51,609 bases of DNA from Clostridia bacterium. GTDB taxonomy: Bacteria; Bacillota; Clostridia; Oscillospirales; Acutalibacteraceae. The position numbers and the translations under genes are program-made. Of the stretch, positions 23,751 through 32,494 are shown in pieces. Position 1 is the stretch's first letter. Each line of letters opens with the position of its first letter. The notes beneath the pieces are model-generated. The model had not been told where the DNA came from, searched no databases, and worked only from the letters and a program-made list of their open reading frames with translations. The DNA is taken from NCBI GenBank assembly GCA_017433225.1, contig JAFRHS010000054.1, forward strand, positions 1-51,609, written 5' to 3'.

Positions 23751-25325
23751 ATGAAAAAAATGAAAAAGATGCTGGCAGTCCTGCTGGCCATGGTCATGAT
23801 GTTTGGCCTGGCCGCCGGCGGCATCGAAGCGGCAGCGGCTTCCGGGAAGTACTCGAAGATGAGTTTCCCTCACGCCAAACGCTATACCTTCCGCTACAAC
23901 TCGGGTTATGACAATGACTGGAACGCGGCGATGTACTACACCGACGATTACTTCTACCTCGACCCGACCGACCCGACCCCGAACGCGAGCTTCATGACGG
24001 CTTCCTACTGCGTGACGCTGGCCGCCATGTCCTCGAATGACGCCGGCGATACCTGGTCGAAGAAGGACCAGAACATCAAGGCGCTCTTCAAAAAGCTTGG
24101 CTTTAAGAACTACTATGCATCCGAAGGTTTCATCACCGAACCGCAGACTGACTCCATCGGCTTCGCCATCGGCAGCAAGAAGCTGAACGACCTCGGCTGC
24201 ACGCTCATCGCGGTCGGACTCCGCGGCGCGGGCTACGGCACAGAATGGGGCGGCAACTTCAACCTCGGCCGCAACGGTCAGCACAAGGATTTCTCCGCCA
24301 ACAAGGAAAAACTCCTGACAGCTCTGAAACAGTACATCAAGGACAATCACATCAAAGGCCACGTCAAACTCTGGCTCAACGGCTACAGCCGCGGCGGTGC
24401 GGTCGCCAACCTGGCAGCCGCTGCCATCGACGAAGGCGCGCTGAAAGACACCGGCATCACCCTTGGTACGAAAGACCTCTATGCCATGACCTTCGAGGCT
24501 CCGCAGGGAGCGGTGGCCGCGGACGGACTCACCGGCGCGAAATATGACAACATCTGGACCTTCATCAACCCGAACGACATCGTACCGCTTGTGGCGATGA
24601 AGGAATACGGCTTCGGACGTTACGGCCGTGTCTGGAACTACCCGACGCAGGGCAACGATGCGAACTACGCTTCGAAGAAGAAAGCGATGTCCAAACTTTT
24701 CTATGCCATGAAAGCGCATGAAGTGGCGGAAGACCTGAAGTTCGACAGCTTTACGAACTACAAGATCGACCTGACCGACGGTGTCATCGCCAAGGACAAG
24801 GCCAACAAGATGCTCCTGCCGGAGTTCGAACAGAAACTGGTCCACACGATCGCGATCAACCTCGTCGGCACCCGTGCCAACTTCGTCAGCGAGTACCAGA
24901 ACGGCTTCCGCACCATCCTCACCGTCATCATGGGCAAACGTCTTCTGAACGGCAACGAATTCGATGTCGACGCCTTCACGACCGCGCTTCAGAAGAACCT
25001 GAAAGAGGAGTCCATGGAAGCCCGTCTCGGCAAGGCGGCAGCGGTGCCCTACGACACCACTTACGGGTTCAATACGGTCTTCAAGGACCTCGTCGTCGAA
25101 TCGCTCAACGATGCCGGCATCAACTACCTGTCGCCGGCAGACCTGTCCATCTTTGTGACGAACGTCGTCAAACTCCTCGCCGGCCTGTTCATGGTCGACC
25201 CGGACCTGGCAGTCACGACGGTCATGAACATCAAGACCCTCATCAACTGCCATTACCCCGAGATCAGCTTTGCCTGGCTCATGAGCATGGACCCGCAGTA
25301 CAACGGTGTTGCGGACTGCTTCTAA
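23751..25325 (+). CDS. Secreted lipase-like alpha/beta hydrolase
   Basis: A 524-residue secreted protein. A signal peptide (MKKMKKMLAVLLAMVMM...) ends near residues 28-31 at EAAAA. A lipase-type nucleophile elbow GYSRGG has Ser213, followed by the helix AVANLAAAAID; the downstream NDIVP could supply the catalytic Asp. This arrangement resembles class 3 lipase-like proteins of Clostridia. The C-terminal 200 residues are helical and not recognised. AGGAGG is placed before ATG 23751. No cognate lipase chaperone or operon partner is visible. It may act on lipids or esters at the cell surface or outside; substrate unknown. Confidence 0.72.
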   Translation: MKKMKKMLAVLLAMVMMFGLAAGGIEAAAASGKYSKMSFPHAKRYTFRYNSGYDNDWNAAMYYTDDYFYLDPTDPTPNASFMTASYCVTLAAMSSNDAGDTWSKKDQNIKALFKKLGFKNYYASEGFITEPQTDSIGFAIGSKKLNDLGCTLIAVGLRGAGYGTEWGGNFNLGRNGQHKDFSANKEKLLTALKQYIKDNHIKGHVKLWLNGYSRGGAVANLAAAAIDEGALKDTGITLGTKDLYAMTFEAPQGAVAADGLTGAKYDNIWTFINPNDIVPLVAMKEYGFGRYGRVWNYPTQGNDANYASKKKAMSKLFYAMKAHEVAEDLKFDSFTNYKIDLTDGVIAKDKANKMLLPEFEQKLVHTIAINLVGTRANFVSEYQNGFRTILTVIMGKRLLNGNEFDVDAFTTALQKNLKEESMEARLGKAAAVPYDTTYGFNTVFKDLVVESLNDAGINYLSPADLSIFVTNVVKLLAGLFMVDPDLAVTTVMNIKTLINCHYPEISFAWLMSMDPQYNGVADCF

Positions 25326-25347
25326 ATCGCGACAAACCAATGAGAAA

Positions 25348-25375
25348 CCCCCGAGGGAATAATCCTTCGGGGGTC
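25348..25375. terminator. Bidirectional terminator
   Basis: Stem ACCCCCGAGGG / CCTTCGGGGGT with a 6-base loop between convergent genes ending at 25325 and 25403. Confidence 0.85.
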
Positions 25376-25402
25376 TTTATGTTACAGGGTATGGGTTTTG
25401 GC

Positions 25403-26323
25403 TCAGCCGCCCAGTTCGATCATGCGGTCGATCGGCTTTCTGGCGGCCGCGATGAGTTCGTCGCTCATCAGGATCTCGTCTCCGCCGGTGCCGAGACAGC
25501 TCCGGTATACATCGCCGAGGGTGGTCATCTTCATGTTCTGGCAGATGAGGTCGGAGGAGAGGGCATAGAACGTCTTGTCGGGGCACTCGAACTGCAGGTG
25601 CTGCACGATGCTGTACTCGGTGCCGATGATGAATTCCTTCGCGTCGGACTCTTTGGCGTACTTCATGATGCCGGTCGTGCTGCCGGCGTAGTCCGCCAGA
25701 GCGGTGACTTCGGGACGGCATTCCGGATGGACCAGCAGAAGGGCTTCGGGGTGCTCTTTCTTCGCGATCTCTGCCTCGAGCTTCGTGACCCGCAGGTGGG
25801 TGGGGCAGCCGCCTTTGATGAGGGCGATGTTCTTTTCGGGACACATGTCTCTGACCCAGGCGCCGAGGTTCGGGTCCGGCATGAAGAGGATGTCCTGTTC
25901 GGGCATGTTTTTGACGATCTTCAGGGCAGAGGAGGACGTGACGCAGACGTCCGCTTCCGTCTTGGTGTCGGCGGTCGTGTTGATGTAGGCGACGACGGCG
26001 TAGCCCGGATACTCTTTCTTGAGCTCTCTCAGGTCAGAGCCGCTGTACTGGTCCGCCATGGGGCAGCCGGCGATGCCGTTGGCCAGAAGGACTTTCTTCT
26101 CCGGGGACAGCATCTTCACGGTCTCCGCCATGAACCGGACGCCGCACATGAGGACGGTGTCGGCATCGGTCTTCGCCGCTTCGACGCTGAGTCCGTAGGA
26201 ATCTCCGACGTAGTCGGCGACCTCCCAGATGTCATGGCTCTGGTAGGCGTGGACGAGGATGCAGATGTTTTTCTCTTTTTTCAGGCGAAGGATCTCGTCC
26301 TGAAGTTCTCTGGTGGTGAGCAT
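25403..26323 (-). CDS. nadA: Quinolinate synthase NadA
   Basis: A 306-residue quinolinate synthase, which condenses iminoaspartate with dihydroxyacetone phosphate to form quinolinate for NAD. The three cysteines that hold the [4Fe-4S] cluster are visible in LMCGVRFMAETVK, HPECRPEV and ICQNMKMTTL. HAYQSHDIWEVADYVGDS is the usual N-terminal block. ATG 26323 lies 8 bases after AAGGAG; a GTG three codons upstream would overlap that site. It is divergent from nadB-nadC-niaR, and its -35 lies inside a NiaR-like operator. Confidence 0.95.
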   Translation of the reverse strand: MLTTRELQDEILRLKKEKNICILVHAYQSHDIWEVADYVGDSYGLSVEAAKTDADTVLMCGVRFMAETVKMLSPEKKVLLANGIAGCPMADQYSGSDLRELKKEYPGYAVVAYINTTADTKTEADVCVTSSSALKIVKNMPEQDILFMPDPNLGAWVRDMCPEKNIALIKGGCPTHLRVTKLEAEIAKKEHPEALLLVHPECRPEVTALADYAGSTTGIMKYAKESDAKEFIIGTEYSIVQHLQFECPDKTFYALSSDLICQNMKMTTLGDVYRSCLGTGGDEILMSDELIAAARKPIDRMIELGG

Positions 26324-26353
26324 TGGCAGCACTCCTTCCCGTTTTCTAAGAGT

Positions 26354-26382
26354 ACTATAATCGCAATGGGAGATGGTGTCAA
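26354..26382 (-). promoter_or_regulatory. nadA promoter
   Basis: On the minus strand, TTGACA (26382-26377), 17-base spacer, TATAGT (26359-26354). The -35 is part of the GGTGTC-AA-GACACC palindrome. Confidence 0.75.
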
Positions 26383-26388
26383 GACACC
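26375..26388. promoter_or_regulatory. NiaR-like operator at the nadA -35
   Basis: GGTGTC-AA-GACACC, extended on one side to GACACCTGTT. On the minus strand it reads AACAGGTGTCTTGACACC, close to the NiaR (YrxA) box as I recall it. It covers the nadA -35, fitting niacin-dependent repression. The niaR gene lies 2.3 kb away, behind nadC. Confidence 0.7.
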
Positions 26389-26402
26389 TGTTAAAAAATA
26401 GT

Positions 26403-26431
26403 TTGACATATGTTTGTCAACTGTATTGTCA
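26403..26431 (+). promoter_or_regulatory. Second operator-like palindrome before nadB
   Basis: TTGACA (26403-26408) and TGTCAA (26415-26420) form an inverted repeat with 6 bases between. A third TTGTCA (26426-26431) is the nadB -35. The position suits NiaR repression of nadBC, although the palindrome departs from the box at nadA. Confidence 0.5.
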
Positions 26432-26454
26432 GCGGGGGTCCGGTGTGCTATAAT
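26426..26454 (+). promoter_or_regulatory. nadB promoter
   Basis: TTGTCA (26426-26431), 17-base spacer, TATAAT (26449-26454), 38 bases before the nadB start. Confidence 0.75.
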
Positions 26455-26491
26455 GCGTCTGAAACGTGACTGATACAGGAGGCGAATGAGT

Positions 26492-27829
26492 ATGATCAAA
26501 ACCGATATCCTCATTGTAGGCAGCGGATGCTCCGGCCTTTACTGCGCGCTGCAGTGCCCGAAGGACAAGGACATCCTGCTTATTTCCAAATCGGACCTTG
26601 AAAGCTCCGACTCGTACCTCGCCCAGGGCGGCATCTGCATGCTCAAGGACGATACCGATTATGAAAGCTATTTTGAAGACACCATGAAAGCGGGCCACTA
26701 TGAAAACGACAAAGAGTCGGTCGGCATCATGATCCGTTCCTCGCAGGACGTCATCCACGATCTGGTGTCCTACGGCGTCGAATTCGAACATGACCCGGAA
26801 GGGCAGTTCCTCTTTACAAAGGAAGGCGCCCACTCCGACAAGCGGATCCTCTTCCACGATGACGTCACCGGACAGGAGATCACCAGCAAGCTTCTGGCCC
26901 GGGTCCGGGAACTGCCGAACGTCACTCTGATGGAGTTCACGACCATGGTCGACATCGTCGAAAAGGACAACGTCTGCTACGGCGCGGTCGTCACTCTGCC
27001 GGACGGCACCCTCGATGTGGTGGACGCGGACTACGTGGTCCTCGCCTGCGGCGGCATCGGCGGCCTCTACGAACACTCCACCAACTTCAGCCACCTGACC
27101 GGCGATGCACTGGCCATTGCCCTCCGACACAACGTGGCCCTCAAGAATACGAACTACGTCCAGATCCACCCGACGACCTTCTATACCGAAAAACACGAGG
27201 AGCGTTCGTTCCTCATCTCCGAGTCGGTCCGGGGAGAGGGGGCGGTCCTGCTCGACAAGAACATGGAACGCTTCACCGACGAACTCCAGCCGAGAGATAT
27301 GCTCTCCAAAGCCATCCTGGCCCAGATGCAGAAAGACGGCACGAAGCACGTCTGGGAGGACCTGAGGCCCATTCCGCGGGACGAACTCTTCAAGCACTTC
27401 CCGAACATCATCGCACACTGCAAAGAGATGGGCTACGACGTCACCAAAGAACCCATCCCGGTCGTGCCGGCCCAGCACTACTTCATGGGCGGCATCGAAG
27501 TGGACCATACGAGCCGGACCTCCATGGAACAGCTCTATGCGGTCGGGGAGACGTCCAACAACGGCGTCCATGGCCGCAACCGTCTCGCGAGCAACTCGCT
27601 CCTCGAAAGCCTGGTCTTCGCCAAACGCGCGGCCAGAGATATCTCCGAAAAATACCCGGTCGTCAAACGCAACGAAGAGATCTTCGATGGGTTCTCCCTC
27701 GAGAAATATTCGGACCGGGAAAAACTCCGCAAGGAATATGAGCAATCCGTCATTTTGAAGATCGAACTCGATGAGATCCTGAATCCCACCGGTGTCGATG
27801 CAGAAAAGAGGTCTGATGAACATGTTTGA
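26492..27829 (+). CDS. nadB: L-aspartate oxidase NadB
   Basis: A 445-residue L-aspartate oxidase, which makes iminoaspartate, the NadA substrate, using FAD and an electron acceptor such as fumarate. The N-terminal FAD motif is VGSGCSGLY, followed by SDSYLAQGGI, the active-site region HPTTFY with RSFLISESVRGEGAVL, and HYFMGGIEVD. The C-terminus is shorter than in proteobacterial NadB, as in other Clostridia. ATG 26492 lies 9 bases after AGGAGG; the ATG at 26486 is too close. The last 14 bases overlap nadC, so translation is coupled. Confidence 0.94.
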   Translation: MIKTDILIVGSGCSGLYCALQCPKDKDILLISKSDLESSDSYLAQGGICMLKDDTDYESYFEDTMKAGHYENDKESVGIMIRSSQDVIHDLVSYGVEFEHDPEGQFLFTKEGAHSDKRILFHDDVTGQEITSKLLARVRELPNVTLMEFTTMVDIVEKDNVCYGAVVTLPDGTLDVVDADYVVLACGGIGGLYEHSTNFSHLTGDALAIALRHNVALKNTNYVQIHPTTFYTEKHEERSFLISESVRGEGAVLLDKNMERFTDELQPRDMLSKAILAQMQKDGTKHVWEDLRPIPRDELFKHFPNIIAHCKEMGYDVTKEPIPVVPAQHYFMGGIEVDHTSRTSMEQLYAVGETSNNGVHGRNRLASNSLLESLVFAKRAARDISEKYPVVKRNEEIFDGFSLEKYSDREKLRKEYEQSVILKIELDEILNPTGVDAEKRSDEHV

Positions 27830-28676
27830 TCCTGTCACCCTGAAACTCAATGTCGATCCCCTGATCCTGAGCGCCCTCCGCGAGGACATCTCGAGCGAGG
27901 ACGTCTCCACCAACAGTGTCATGCCCCACCCGCAGGCGGGGGAGGCCGACCTCATCTGCAAGCAGGACGGCGTCATCTGCGGCCTGCAGGTCTTCGAACG
28001 CGTCTTCACGCTGCTCGACCCGGAGACCCGCGTCGAATGCTTCGTCAAAGACGGAGACCTCGTCACGAAGGGCACCCTCATGGCGAAAGTGTACGGTGAC
28101 ATCCGTGTCATCCTCTGCGGCGAGCGCACCGCGCTCAACTATCTGCAGAGAATGAGCGGCATCGCCTCCTACACGAAGAACGTGGCAGATCTCCTGGAAG
28201 GCACGAAGACGAGGCTGCTCGACACCCGCAAAACGACGCCCAACAACCGCATCTTCGAGAAATACGCGGTCACCTGCGGCAGCGGCAACAACCACCGCTA
28301 CAACCTCTCTGACGGCGTCATGCTGAAGGACAACCACATCGGCGCCGCCGGCGGCGTCAAAGAAGCCATCGCAGCCGCCAAGGCATATGCTCCCTTCGTC
28401 CGCAAGATCGAAGTGGAGGTCGAGAACCTCGACATGGTCCGGGATGCCGTGGAAGCCGGCGCCCACATCATCATGCTCGACAACATGTCCCATGAGGACA
28501 TGGCAGAGGCGATGAAGATCATCGACGGCAGAGCGGAAGTCGAAGTCTCCGGCAATGTCACGAAAGAGAACATCGCGAGACTCACCGACCTCGGGGTCGA
28601 CTTCATCTCGAGCGGCGCGCTGACCCACTCGGCGCCCATCCTCGACATCTCACTCAAGAATCTCCACGCAGTATAA
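27816..28676 (+). CDS. nadC: Quinolinate phosphoribosyltransferase NadC
   Basis: A 286-residue NadC, which converts quinolinate and PRPP to nicotinate mononucleotide. The core motifs are LDTRKTTPNNR, GSGNNHRYNLSDGVMLKDNH and the EVEVENLDMV strand. AAGAGGT lies before the start; ATG 27816 (spacing 4) and ATG 27822 (spacing about 10) are both possible and give proteins differing by two residues. It overlaps nadB by 14 bases and is followed after 12 bases by the niaR repressor gene. Confidence 0.95.
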   Translation: MNMFDPVTLKLNVDPLILSALREDISSEDVSTNSVMPHPQAGEADLICKQDGVICGLQVFERVFTLLDPETRVECFVKDGDLVTKGTLMAKVYGDIRVILCGERTALNYLQRMSGIASYTKNVADLLEGTKTRLLDTRKTTPNNRIFEKYAVTCGSGNNHRYNLSDGVMLKDNHIGAAGGVKEAIAAAKAYAPFVRKIEVEVENLDMVRDAVEAGAHIIMLDNMSHEDMAEAMKIIDGRAEVEVSGNVTKENIARLTDLGVDFISSGALTHSAPILDISLKNLHAV

Positions 28677-28688
28677 AGGAGGGACCAC

Positions 28689-29237
28689 ATGAAAGGTGCA
28701 GAACGTCGGATGATGATCTTCCAGACGCTGAAGACCGCCGGAAAACCGGTCTCCGGCAGCTCGTTCGCGAAGCAGTTCGGGGTCAGCCGTCAGGTCATCG
28801 TACAGGACATCGCCCTCCTGCGCGCCGAAGGCAACGACATCGTCTCCACCAGTTCCGGCTATCTGCTGTCGGAACAGTTCCAGGCGAGCCGGGTCTTCAA
28901 AGTCCACCACGATGACGCGAGCATCGGGAAAGAGCTCAACATGATCGTGGACCTCGGCGGCAAGGTGAAAGATGTCTTCGTCTCCCACAAAGTCTACGGG
29001 CTGCTCCGGGTCGACCTGAACCTGAACTCCAGAGCGGACATCGAGAAGTACCTCGAGTCGATCGCCGCAGGGAATTCCGTTCCGCTCCTGAACCTCACGT
29101 CCGGTTACCATTACCACACGGTCCTTGCCGAGAATGAGCTCATCCTCGACGCCATCCAGGCAAAACTGGAGGAGTTCGGCTTCCTGGCCCCGCTTCGGGA
29201 CTACGAACCGATCGATTTCTGGAAACAGACCTCCTGA
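28689..29237 (+). CDS. niaR: Niacin-responsive repressor NiaR (3H domain)
   Basis: A 182-residue transcription repressor. The N-terminal winged helix (about 1-60) contains SSFAKQFGVSRQVIVQDIALLR, and the C-terminal 3H domain (about 70-175) has its three conserved histidine regions, VHHDD, SHKVYG and YHYHTV, which bind a metal (nickel in Thermotoga) with niacin. It shares an operon with nadB and nadC and probably shuts it down, together with nadA, when niacin is present. Operator-like palindromes overlie both promoters. AAGGAGGG precedes the start. Confidence 0.92.
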   Translation: MKGAERRMMIFQTLKTAGKPVSGSSFAKQFGVSRQVIVQDIALLRAEGNDIVSTSSGYLLSEQFQASRVFKVHHDDASIGKELNMIVDLGGKVKDVFVSHKVYGLLRVDLNLNSRADIEKYLESIAAGNSVPLLNLTSGYHYHTVLAENELILDAIQAKLEEFGFLAPLRDYEPIDFWKQTS

Positions 29238-29255
29238 CCGTTAAGCAAAAGGAAC

Positions 29256-29284
29256 GCCCCTTTGAATTGACAGTTCAAAGGGGC
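29256..29284 (+). terminator. Terminator after niaR, overlapping the proB promoter
   Basis: An 11-base perfect stem GCCCCTTTGAA / TTCAAAGGGGC with loop TTGACAG, which holds the consensus -35 hexamer of proB. The T tract is short. Confidence 0.65.
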
Positions 29285-29296
29285 TCGTCTTATAAT
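29267..29296 (+). promoter_or_regulatory. proBAC promoter
   Basis: TTGACA (29267-29272) in the loop of the terminator, 18-base spacer, TATAAT (29291-29296). Transcription would begin near 29303. Confidence 0.75.
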
Positions 29297-29336
29297 ATGT
29301 TTCAATATGGAAGCAACAAAGAAAGGTGGGATCCCT

Positions 29337-30107
29337 TTGCGCATCGTAGTCAAAGTCGGTACCACGACACTGGCGCACAGCACCGGGAACCTGAACATCC
29401 GGAGAGTCACGGAGCTCTGCCGGGTGCTGTCGGACCTCAAAAATGCCGGGAACGACGTCATCCTCGTCTCCTCCGGCGCCATCGGTATGGGCGTCGGCAA
29501 ACTCTCGCTCTCCGAGAAGCCGGACGACATCCCGGGCAAGCAGGCGGCAGCCGCAGTCGGGCAGTGCGAACTCATGTATGTCTATGACAAACTGTTCGGC
29601 GATTTCAACCACGTCGTCGCGCAGATCCTCATCACCGGCGACGACGTCCAGAACGAAGTCCGGTACGAGAACTTCAGCAACACGATCCATCGCCTCCTCG
29701 AAATGAAGGCGCTACCGATCATCAACGAAAACGATACCATCTCCGTCGAAGAGATCCAGATCGGCGACAACGACACGCTCGGCGCCATCGTGGCCAAAAC
29801 GGTCGGGGCCGATCTGCTGGTCATCCTGACGGACACCGACGGCCTCTACACCGCGGACCCGCGCGTAGATCCGAACGCCTCTCTCATCAAAGAGGTCGAG
29901 ACCATCACGCCGGAACTCATGTCTCTCGGCGGCGGCAGCGGGACCAAACAGGGGACCGGCGGCATGTCGACCAAACTGAAAGCGGCGTCCATCGCCACCG
30001 AAGCCGGCATCGAGACCGTCATCATCAACGGAAAGTTACCGCAGATGCTCTACGACATCGTCGAGGGCAATGACTATACCGGGACCCGTTTTCTCGGAAA
30101 ACACTGA
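29337..30107 (+). CDS. proB: Glutamate 5-kinase ProB
   Basis: A 256-residue glutamate 5-kinase, first step of proline synthesis. The amino acid kinase fold is clear: VVKVGTTTLAH at the start, VSSGAIGMGVGKL, the substrate-binding INENDTISVEEI, and TDTDGLYTADPR. The C-terminal PUA domain of E. coli ProB is absent, as in many Firmicutes. The start is taken as TTG 29337, which follows AAAGGTGGG and begins right at the first strand; ATG 29307 would lie only about four bases after the transcription start and has no ribosome site. First gene of proB-proA-proC. Confidence 0.9.
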   Translation: MRIVVKVGTTTLAHSTGNLNIRRVTELCRVLSDLKNAGNDVILVSSGAIGMGVGKLSLSEKPDDIPGKQAAAAVGQCELMYVYDKLFGDFNHVVAQILITGDDVQNEVRYENFSNTIHRLLEMKALPIINENDTISVEEIQIGDNDTLGAIVAKTVGADLLVILTDTDGLYTADPRVDPNASLIKEVETITPELMSLGGGSGTKQGTGGMSTKLKAASIATEAGIETVIINGKLPQMLYDIVEGNDYTGTRFLGKH

Positions 30108-30122
30108 ACGGAGGAAACACTC

Positions 30123-31391
30123 ATGGCAGACAGTTCTACCATCATCCTTTGCAAGAAAGCGAGAGTGGCCGCGGAAGATGTGGCCGCCCTTACGACCGAA
30201 CAGAAGAACGACGCGCTCGGCCTCATCGCCGATTCGCTCGAAGCGCATATGGCAGACATCCTTGCCGCCAACGACGAGGACATCGCCGCCGCCACCGGTA
30301 ACATCCCGGACGTCATGCTGGACCGCCTCAAACTGAACGAGGACCGGGTCCGCGGCATGGCCGACGGCATCCGCGCGCTCATCGATCTGCCGGACCCCGT
30401 CGGCAAAGTCGTACGGGAGTACCAGCATCCGGCCGGCATGAACATCCGGCAGGTGCACGCGCCGCTCGGCGTCGTCGCCATCATTTACGAGAGCCGTCCC
30501 AACGTCACGTCGGATGCGTTCGCCCTCGCCTTCAAGAGCGGCAACGCCTGCGTCCTGCGCGGCGGCAAAGAGAGCTACCGCTCCTCCTTCGCGGTCGTCG
30601 AGGCCATGAAGGAAGCGCTCCGCAAATGCTGCATCAACGAAGACGCCGTCGGCCTCGTCTCCGACCTGACCCATGACAGCGCCAATGAGCTCATGACCGC
30701 GGTCGGCCTCGTCGACCTCCTCATCCCGAGAGGCGGCGCCGGGCTCATCCGCCGGATCACGGAAAACGCCAAAGTGCCCTGCATCCAGACCGGCAGCGGC
30801 ATCTGCCATGTCTACGTTGACAACTGCGCCGACCTGCCGAAGGCCGTGAACATCGTCAACAACGCCAAGACCCAGAGACCGTCCGTCTGCAACGCGGAGG
30901 AAGTCCTTCTGGTCCACAAGGACATCGCGGAAGAATTCCTGCCGATGATCAAGATGCGGCTCGTCGACGTCCGTGAAAAAGAGGGCCAGGTGCCCGTCGA
31001 ACTCCGTCTCGACCCGAAGGCCGCCGCCATCATCCCCGGCACGCCGGCCGGCCCCATGGACTTCGACACCGAGTACAACGACTACATCCTGTCCGTCAAA
31101 GTCGTGGACAGCCTCGACGAGGCCATCCGCCACATTGCGGAGCATTCCACCGGCCACAGCGAAGCCATCGTCACCGGCTCGGAGCGCAACGCGGAACAGT
31201 TCGTGAATCGCGTCGACAGCGCCGCGGTCTACGTCAACGTCTCCACCCGCTTCACTGACGGCGGAGAATTCGGCCTCGGCTGCGAGATGGGCATCTCCAC
31301 CCAGAAACTCCACGCCCGCGGCCCCATGGGTCTCGAGGAACTGACGACCTGGAAGTACATCATCCGCGGCGACGGAGAGATCCGCGAATAA
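30123..31391 (+). CDS. proA: Gamma-glutamyl phosphate reductase ProA
   Basis: A 422-residue NADPH-dependent reductase of the aldehyde dehydrogenase fold, converting glutamyl phosphate to glutamate semialdehyde. The catalytic Cys256 is in RPSVCNAEE; the N-terminal GMADGIRALIDLPDPVG block and GLVDLLIPRGGAGLI are typical. ACGGAGG precedes the ATG. It starts 15 bases after proB and is followed 19 bases on by proC. Confidence 0.96.
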   Translation: MADSSTIILCKKARVAAEDVAALTTEQKNDALGLIADSLEAHMADILAANDEDIAAATGNIPDVMLDRLKLNEDRVRGMADGIRALIDLPDPVGKVVREYQHPAGMNIRQVHAPLGVVAIIYESRPNVTSDAFALAFKSGNACVLRGGKESYRSSFAVVEAMKEALRKCCINEDAVGLVSDLTHDSANELMTAVGLVDLLIPRGGAGLIRRITENAKVPCIQTGSGICHVYVDNCADLPKAVNIVNNAKTQRPSVCNAEEVLLVHKDIAEEFLPMIKMRLVDVREKEGQVPVELRLDPKAAAIIPGTPAGPMDFDTEYNDYILSVKVVDSLDEAIRHIAEHSTGHSEAIVTGSERNAEQFVNRVDSAAVYVNVSTRFTDGGEFGLGCEMGISTQKLHARGPMGLEELTTWKYIIRGDGEIRE

Positions 31392-31410
31392 GACAGGAGT
31401 ATCCGACATC

Positions 31411-32226
31411 ATGGAACAGACAAGAACTTACGGCTTCCTCGGCGCCGGGAACATGGGCTCTGCCCTCGTGAGCGCCCTGGTCGGGAAATTGGACGGAAAG
31501 AACGTCTTCGTCTCGGACCCCGACGCGCAGAAGCTGGAAACACTGAAAACACAGAAGGGGATCGTCCCCTCCGACAATGAGTCGATCGCCAAAACGGCAG
31601 ACTATGTGGTGCTGGCGGTCAAACCTCAGGTCCTGCCGGCAGTCCTGCCCCCGCTGAAAGAGGCATTCGCCGCCAACGACAACATGACCATCGTCACCAT
31701 GGCGGCGGGCACCCCGATGCAGACGGTCCTCGACCTCGCCGGGGGAGAGTACCCGGTCATCCGCATCATGCCGAACACCCCGGTCTCGGTCGGTGCCGGC
31801 GTCCTGCTGATCGTCCGCAACGACAAGGTCACCGACGAGGCGTTCGAGGCGTTCCTCGACGACTTTTCGGAAGCCGGTGTCCTGGTCCCGCTCGAGAAGG
31901 AAGAGCTCATCGACGTGGGCATGACCATCTCCGGATGCGGTCCCGCCTATGTCTACATGTATATCGACGCCATGGCGAAGGCCGGCGAGAAACTGGGCCT
32001 CGACTATGAGACCGCCGCCACCCTCGCGAAAGCGACCTGCCGCGGCTCGGCACTTCTGTCCGAACTCTCGGACCGCAGCCTGGAAGACCTGCGCATCGCG
32101 GTCTGCAGCCCCGGCGGCACCACCATCGAAGGGGTGGAGTCCCTTTGGGCGTCGGACCTCGACGGCGTCGTGGAGAAAGCGCTCAAAGCGGCCTATGACC
32201 GGTCGGTCGAACTGGCTGCCAAATGA
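31411..32226 (+). CDS. proC: Pyrroline-5-carboxylate reductase ProC
   Basis: A 271-residue enzyme for the last step of proline synthesis. The NAD(P)-binding start GFLGAGNMGSALVSAL is followed by VVLAVKPQVLPAVL, RIMPNTPVSVGAG and the C-terminal SPGGTTIEGVESL, all family hallmarks. GACAGGAG precedes the ATG. The whole proline pathway is thus in one operon with a terminator at its end. Confidence 0.96.
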   Translation: MEQTRTYGFLGAGNMGSALVSALVGKLDGKNVFVSDPDAQKLETLKTQKGIVPSDNESIAKTADYVVLAVKPQVLPAVLPPLKEAFAANDNMTIVTMAAGTPMQTVLDLAGGEYPVIRIMPNTPVSVGAGVLLIVRNDKVTDEAFEAFLDDFSEAGVLVPLEKEELIDVGMTISGCGPAYVYMYIDAMAKAGEKLGLDYETAATLAKATCRGSALLSELSDRSLEDLRIAVCSPGGTTIEGVESLWASDLDGVVEKALKAAYDRSVELAAK

Positions 32227-32280
32227 CTTTTTGTGATTTATTCACAGAAACGTTTGGACGAAATTAGTAGAAATCACTTC

Positions 32281-32316
32281 AAAAATGTGGTCGAAAAACG
32301 GTTCGACCACATTTTT
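32281..32316 (+). terminator. Terminator after proC
   Basis: A 15-base stem AAAAATGTGGTCGAA / TTCGACCACATTTTT with loop AAACGG and a run of T. Confidence 0.9.
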
Positions 32317-32350
32317 TTTACTTTTGCACAAAGAATTACCACATGTGTCC

Positions 32351-32416
32351 TTGTCCGCGGACAAATAACGAAAGTGAACCGGAAAAAGCAAGACCTCGAT
32401 TGTGCAATCTGCACAA
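32351..32416. promoter_or_regulatory. Two palindromes upstream of the 3D-domain gene
   Basis: TTGTCCGCGGACAA (32351-32364) is a perfect 14-base palindrome, and TTGTGCA-ATC-TGCACAA (32400-32416) is a perfect 7-base inverted repeat. They lie 20-85 bases upstream of the -35 and may bind regulators of the wall protein gene. Confidence 0.45.
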
Positions 32417-32435
32417 AAAAGAAAATCGTTCACAT

Positions 32436-32464
32436 TTGACTTTAATCCAATTTGTGGATATACT
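32436..32464 (+). promoter_or_regulatory. Promoter for the 3D-domain wall protein gene
   Basis: TTGACT (32436-32441), 17-base spacer, TATACT (32459-32464), 31 bases before the start. Confidence 0.7.
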
Positions 32465-32494
32465 TCTCGAAGTTTTCATGAAAGGAGATCTGTC

